A stretch of 64,000 nt of DNA from CAWCHZ01 sp963795555 (GTDB lineage: Bacteria > Actinomycetota > Thermoleophilia > Solirubrobacterales > Solirubrobacteraceae). Below are positions 60,652 through 64,000 of the stretch, piece by piece. Numbering within the stretch: the stretch's first letter is position 1; every line of letters starts with the position of its first letter. The stretch is from the NCBI GenBank assembly GCA_963795555.1, contig CAWCHZ010000002.1, forward strand, positions 2,202,266-2,266,265. The letters are read 5' to 3'. A program made the translations under genes and the position numbers. Under the pieces are notes generated by a model, which was not told where the DNA came from, ran no database searches, and was given only the letters and a program-made list of their open reading frames with translations.

Positions 60652-61225
60652 TCAGTGACGCTCGATCACGCGGTCGATCAGCCCGTACTCGACCGCCTCG
60701 GCCGCCTTGAAGAAGCGATCGCGCTCCATGTCGGTGTGCACCTGCTCGAGGCTCTGGCCGGTGTGCCTGGCGTAGATCGAGTCGATGCGCTTGCGCTGGT
60801 CGAGGATCTCGCGCGCCTGGATCTCGATCTCCGTCGACTGGCCCTCGAAGCCGGCGCTCGGCTGGTGGATCAAGATCCGCGAATTCGGCGGCGCAGCGTT
60901 GCCCTGGGCTCCACCGGCCAACGGCAGCGAGACCATCGACATCGCCATCCCGAAGCGGATCGTCTGCACCTCGGCCTGATGAACTGCATCGTGTCGTAGA
61001 TCGCCAGGCCCGCATAGCCCGATCCGCCCGGCGGTTGATGTAGAGCGAGATGTCCTTGTCGGGGTCGACCGACTCCAGATGCGGCAGCTCGGCAACGATC
61101 AGGTTCGCGATCTCGTCGTGGACAGGAGTCCCGAGGAAGACGATCCGCTCGTTGAGCAGGCAGGAATCAATGCCGTCCTCGCCTCGCCACGCAGTTCACT
61201 CGATGACCATAAGAATCAGTGGCAT
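60652..61225 (-). pseudogene. clpP: ATP-dependent Clp protease proteolytic subunit ClpP, damaged sequence
   Basis: ClpP is recognisable throughout: MPLILMVIE at the ATG (61225), then LNERIVFLGTPVHDEIANL, HLESVDPDKDISLYIN, YDTMQF, GMAMSM with the catalytic Ser, NSRILIHQPSAGFEGQS with the catalytic His, and MERDRFFKAAEAVEYGLIDR. Faults against the universally conserved sequence: a TGA at codon 10 where Gln is usual, one missing base in the INSPGG codons, one in the IKAEV codons, and substitutions (SMV for SMG, LPLAGG for LLLAGG). Because ClpP is nearly always needed, the faults probably come from the sequence itself. Confidence 0.88.
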
Positions 61226-61270
61226 GCGAACCAGCTCCTTGTGGGAATGCGATCGGGAAGCCTTGCAGGT

Positions 61271-61834
61271 TCAAGCGCGCTCGCGCTCCTGGAGCGCGAC
61301 GTCCTTGCGCTGGGAGGCGGCGGCGAGCTCGGCGCGGAGGAAGCGCTCCATGCGCGCGCGCAGCTGCTGGTCGGAGGCCCCGAGGATCCGCACGGCCAGC
61401 AGCCCGGCATTGCGCGCGCCGCCGATCGACACCGTCGCATACGGCACCCCGGCGGGCATCTGCACGATCGACAGCAGCGAGTCGACCCCCTTGAGGTCGG
61501 CCAGGGGAACCGGTACGCCGATCACCGGCAGCGGCGTGGCTGCGGCGAGCATGCCCGGCAGATGCGCGGCGCCGCCGGCGCCGGCGATGATCACCCGCAG
61601 CCCGCGCTCGGCGGCGCTGCGGCCGTACTCGAGCATCTCCGCAGGCGTGCGGTGCGCCGAGACGACGCGGACCTCGCGGGGGACGTCGAACTCGTCGAGC
61701 GCCGCGACCGCCGCTCCCATCACGTCGAGGTCGGAGTCGCTGCCCATCACCACGCCGACGAGGGGAGCGCGATCGTCGCGTCGCGCCGCCGCGGCCTTGG
61801 CGCGCGCTCCGGAGCGGTTGTCGCGAGCGGCCAT
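61271..61834 (-). CDS. purE: N5-carboxyaminoimidazole ribonucleotide mutase
   Basis: A 187-residue class I PurE, intact. The first motif is VGVVMGSDSDLDVMGAA, followed by VVSAHRTPAEMLEYG, IAGAGGAAHLPGMLAA and DSLLSIVQMPAGVP, the substrate-binding order. It converts N5-CAIR, made by PurK, to CAIR in purine synthesis. Its ATG overlaps the purK stop by one base (TGATG), so the pair is co-translated. The first 22 residues are a basic extension. Confidence 0.95.
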   Translation of the reverse strand: MAARDNRSGARAKAAAARRDDRAPLVGVVMGSDSDLDVMGAAVAALDEFDVPREVRVVSAHRTPAEMLEYGRSAAERGLRVIIAGAGGAAHLPGMLAAATPLPVIGVPVPLADLKGVDSLLSIVQMPAGVPYATVSIGGARNAGLLAVRILGASDQQLRARMERFLRAELAAASQRKDVALQERERA

Positions 61835-63022
61835 CAGGATCGGCCTCCAACCAGCAGCGCATGCGCCCGGCGCGCGGTCGCCTGCGCGCCCGCCGCGTCG
61901 GAGCCGAGCGCGGTCACGTGCCCGAGCTTGCGTCCAGCGCGGGCGCGCTTGCCGTAGAGGTGGACATGCGCACCCGCGACCGCGAGCGCCTGTGGGAGCG
62001 CGTCGGCTGGATCGGCGTCGCCGCCTGGTCCGAGCACGTTGACGGTCGCGACAGCCGGCGCGACCAGGTCCGTCGCGCCCAGCGGCCAGTCGAGGATCGC
62101 GCGCAGGTGCTGCTCGAACTGCGACGTCTGCGCTCCCTCGATCGTCCAGTGGCCGGAGTTGTGCACGCGCGGCGCCAGCTCGTTGATCAGCAGCTCGCCG
62201 CGCGCCACGAACAGCTCGATCGCCATCACGCCGACGGCCTCGCTGTGCTCCGCGACGCGCACCGCGATCTCTCGCGCCCGGTTTGCCAGCTGGTCTGAGA
62301 TTGGCGCCGGCGCGAGCGTCTCGACGCAGATGCCGTCGCGCTGGATCGTCTCGACGACCGGATAGGTGATCGCCTCGCCGTCGCGCCGACGGGCGACCAG
62401 CACCGCCAGCTCGCGCTCAATAGGAACCGCCGCCTCGACGATCAGATGGAGGTCCGCCGGGCGCGCCTGGTCGACGACCGCGGCGCAGTCCGCTGGCCCC
62501 GCGAGCATCCAGACGCCGCGCCCGTCATAGCCGCCGCGTGCCGCCTTGGCGACGATCGGCCAGCCGTGCTCGCCGGCGAACTGCTCCAGCTCCTCGGCCG
62601 TCGCGACCGCGCGATGCGCCGGCACCGGCAGGCCCGCCGCGGCCAGCTCCACGCGCTGGCGCAGCTTGTCCTGGCCGAGGCCCATCGCGTGGGCCGATGG
62701 GGCGAGCCGGTGGCAGCTGCTCGGCCAGCGCGGTCAGCTGCTCGGCGGCGACCAGCTCGTGGTCGAAGGTGACGACGTCGCAGTCGGCGGCCAGCGCGAG
62801 CAGCGCCTCACGGGAGTCCGGTGGGCCGACGAGCACGTCGGCCGCGATGCGGGCCGCGCCGTCGTCGGCGTGCGCGGCAAGCACCGTGCAGCTCGATGTC
62901 GAGTGCGATCGCCGTCTGGTAGAGCATCCGCGCGAGCTGGCCGGCGCGGCGACGCCGACGAGTGGCCGGCGGCCGGCGGACGCGGGCAGAGCGCGGCTGG
63001 TTGCGGGCTGCGCGATCGACAT
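61834..63022 (-). pseudogene. purK: N5-carboxyaminoimidazole ribonucleotide synthase, frameshifted
   Basis: PurK read in pieces. The N-terminal part from the ATG at 63022 (RPLVGVA, then the Gln-Leu-Ala-Arg-Met-type motif in a shifted frame near 62930), VLAAHADDGAARIAADVLVG and CDVVTFDHELV, then after a shift near 62690 the whole ATP-grasp region: MGLGQDKLRQRVELAAAGLP, WPIVAKAARGGYDGRG, PIERELAVLVAR, ELLINELAPRVHNSGHWT. It carboxylates AIR with ATP and bicarbonate. About three shifts in the first third; the rest is intact. Confidence 0.85.
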
Positions 63023-63097
63023 CGCTGAGGCCTCGGACCTTAGCGGCCGTGCCACATGCACGCCGCCGGGGTGCGGTGCGTATACCGTCCGCAGAGC

Positions 63098-63637
63098 GTG
63101 GCCACGCTCAACCTTCCCAACGCCTTGACGCTGCTGCGCGTCCTGCTCGTGCCGGTTCTGATCGCGGCGCTGCTCGAGCAGACGCACGACGGCGATCTGC
63201 TGGCGGCGATCGTCTTCGCGCTGGCATCGCTCACCGACGCCGTCGACGGCTACCTCGCGCGCTCGCGCAACGCGATCACGGCCTTCGGCAAGCTGATGGA
63301 CCCGATCGCCGACAAGCTGCTGATCGCCGCCGCGCTGCTGGCGCTGGTCGCGCGCGATCGCCTTGCGGTCTGGGTCGCGCTGGTGATCATCGCCCGCGAG
63401 CTGGCGGTCACGGCGCTGCGGCTGGTCGCGCTCCAGCAGCGCGTCGTGCTCGCTGCCGGCATCCTGGGCAAGCTCAAGACGCTCCTGCAGGTGGCCGCCG
63501 TGATGGCGCTGATCGCGGTCGACGATCATCCCTTGTGGGTGAGCCTGCTGGTCGACACCGCCGTCGCCGTGACGGTCCTGTCCGGCGTGGACTACTTCCT
63601 CAGCGTGCGCCACCGCCCGGCGCGCCGTCGCGCCTGA
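63098..63637 (+). CDS. pgsA: CDP-diacylglycerol-glycerol-3-phosphate 3-phosphatidyltransferase
   Basis: A 179-residue membrane enzyme, intact. The CDP-alcohol phosphotransferase motif is DAVDGYLARSRNAITAFGK followed by LMDPIADK (D-G-x2-A-R-x8-G-x3-D-x3-D), around residues 47-73, with five or six membrane helices. The N-terminus MATLNLPNALTLLRVLLVP matches the family when started at the GTG at 63098; an ATG at 63056 adds 14 residues without homology. It makes phosphatidylglycerol phosphate. Confidence 0.92.
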   Translation: MATLNLPNALTLLRVLLVPVLIAALLEQTHDGDLLAAIVFALASLTDAVDGYLARSRNAITAFGKLMDPIADKLLIAAALLALVARDRLAVWVALVIIARELAVTALRLVALQQRVVLAAGILGKLKTLLQVAAVMALIAVDDHPLWVSLLVDTAVAVTVLSGVDYFLSVRHRPARRRA

Positions 63638-63649
63638 TATCAACCCCCG

Positions 63650-64000
63650 ATGCCTCGCCAGCCATCCGCTCGCCCGGCGCGAGGGTGGGTCGTTGTCGCC
63701 GTCTCCATCGCGCTCACGCTGACGGGGGCTGGGTTGGGGACGGGCTCGGCGCTGGCGCAGGGGCCGCCGCGCGGCGCGCGACCGGCTCCGAACGGCGCTG
63801 CGCAGTCCGGGGGCACGGCGCCGTCCGGCACCGGGCAGTCCGGCGGCACCGCGCCCGGGCAGGGCCCCCTCGCCGCGGGGCCTCCGGTGCGGGCCGGGCG
63901 AGCCCCAGCAGTCACAGCTGCCGCCCGAGGCTCCGCCGCCCCGCGCCTTCGCAGTGGGGATTCGCGTCATCACCCTCGTCGATCGCAGCCGCCTGATTCG
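63650..64000 (+). CDS. Secreted hydrolase-like protein, N-terminal part, probably frameshifted
   Basis: The ATG at 63650 opens a signal peptide (VVVAVSIALTLTGAGLGTGSALAQG) and a Gly/Pro/Ser/Thr linker with TAPSGTGQSGG-type repeats. From about 63890 the coding signal moves to another frame: AFAVGIRVITLVDRSRLI, which resembles the beginning of actinobacterial dienelactone-hydrolase-like alpha/beta hydrolases. The window ends there. One base difference around 63885-63895 would join the two. Confidence 0.55.
   Translation, partial: MPRQPSARPARGWVVVAVSIALTLTGAGLGTGSALAQGPPRGARPAPNGAAQSGGTAPSGTGQSGGTAPGQGPLAAGPPVRAGRAPAVTAAARGSAAPRLRSGDSRHHPRRSQPPDS

Overview
The window is a GC-rich (roughly 70 percent), gene-dense stretch of bacterial chromosome. 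It most resembles a high-GC actinobacterium; the gene content (Rieske-containing Suf operon, B12-dependent ribonucleotide reductase, HU with a lysine/alanine/arginine tail, DUF2142 membrane protein, DUF1707 and DUF6457 proteins, squalene-hopene cyclase, WsaF-like rhamnan glycosyltransferase) would fit the Thermoleophilia/Solirubrobacterales, but that placement is an inference from gene families and not from a phylogenetic marker. No phage, insertion sequence or CRISPR array is visible.

Layout. 1-9440 is a cell-surface polysaccharide cluster: the end of a Wzt-type ATPase, its Wzm permease, a coiled-coil protein, a fused GT2-GT4 glycosyltransferase and RfbC run rightward; a DUF2142 membrane protein, a two-TM protein and a polyprenol-phosphate type GT2 run leftward; a GT4 runs rightward. 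9505-14499 is the leftward suf operon (Rrf2 regulator, SufC, SufU, Rieske ferredoxin, SufB, SufD) with no SufS. A VapBC pair follows. 15264-17909 holds an HxlR regulator facing, across a clear operator, two overlapping HtrA-like genes, the first of which has lost two of three catalytic residues. 18-25 kb holds a Kelch protein, LigD, a DUF1707 protein, GreA and a PabB-PabC fusion. 25-34 kb holds a DUF5666-like secreted protein, an HU-like protein behind 42-bp palindromic repeats, DUF6457, NrdJ, GalE, Tmk, HolB and UppP. 34-39 kb is looser: a slipin without its membrane anchor, two lower-GC gene-poor gaps with gene fragments, a cupin protein, tRNA-Thr(CGT), a methyltransferase, a regulator made of two winged helices and a nickel/cobalt transporter remnant. 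39-56.4 kb holds a PHP phosphatase, the methyl-cycle pair AhcY-MetK, squalene-hopene cyclase, a membrane HtrA, a FadR regulator facing an amidohydrolase-ROK kinase pair, an unusual Lpd-like flavoprotein, an MurG-like glycosyltransferase with a degenerate deacetylase tail, an epimerase and a discoidin-type protein.

From about 56.5 kb to the end, almost every gene (secreted peptidoglycan-binding protein, UPF0104 protein, STAS protein, FAH-family enzyme, ClpP, PurK, secreted hydrolase) is cut by single-base shifts, although everything before is intact. The damage hits unrelated and normally essential genes, so low consensus quality is a better explanation than gene decay. A second window-wide theme is short direct repeats of 14-42 bp, often at gene ends, junctions or promoters.
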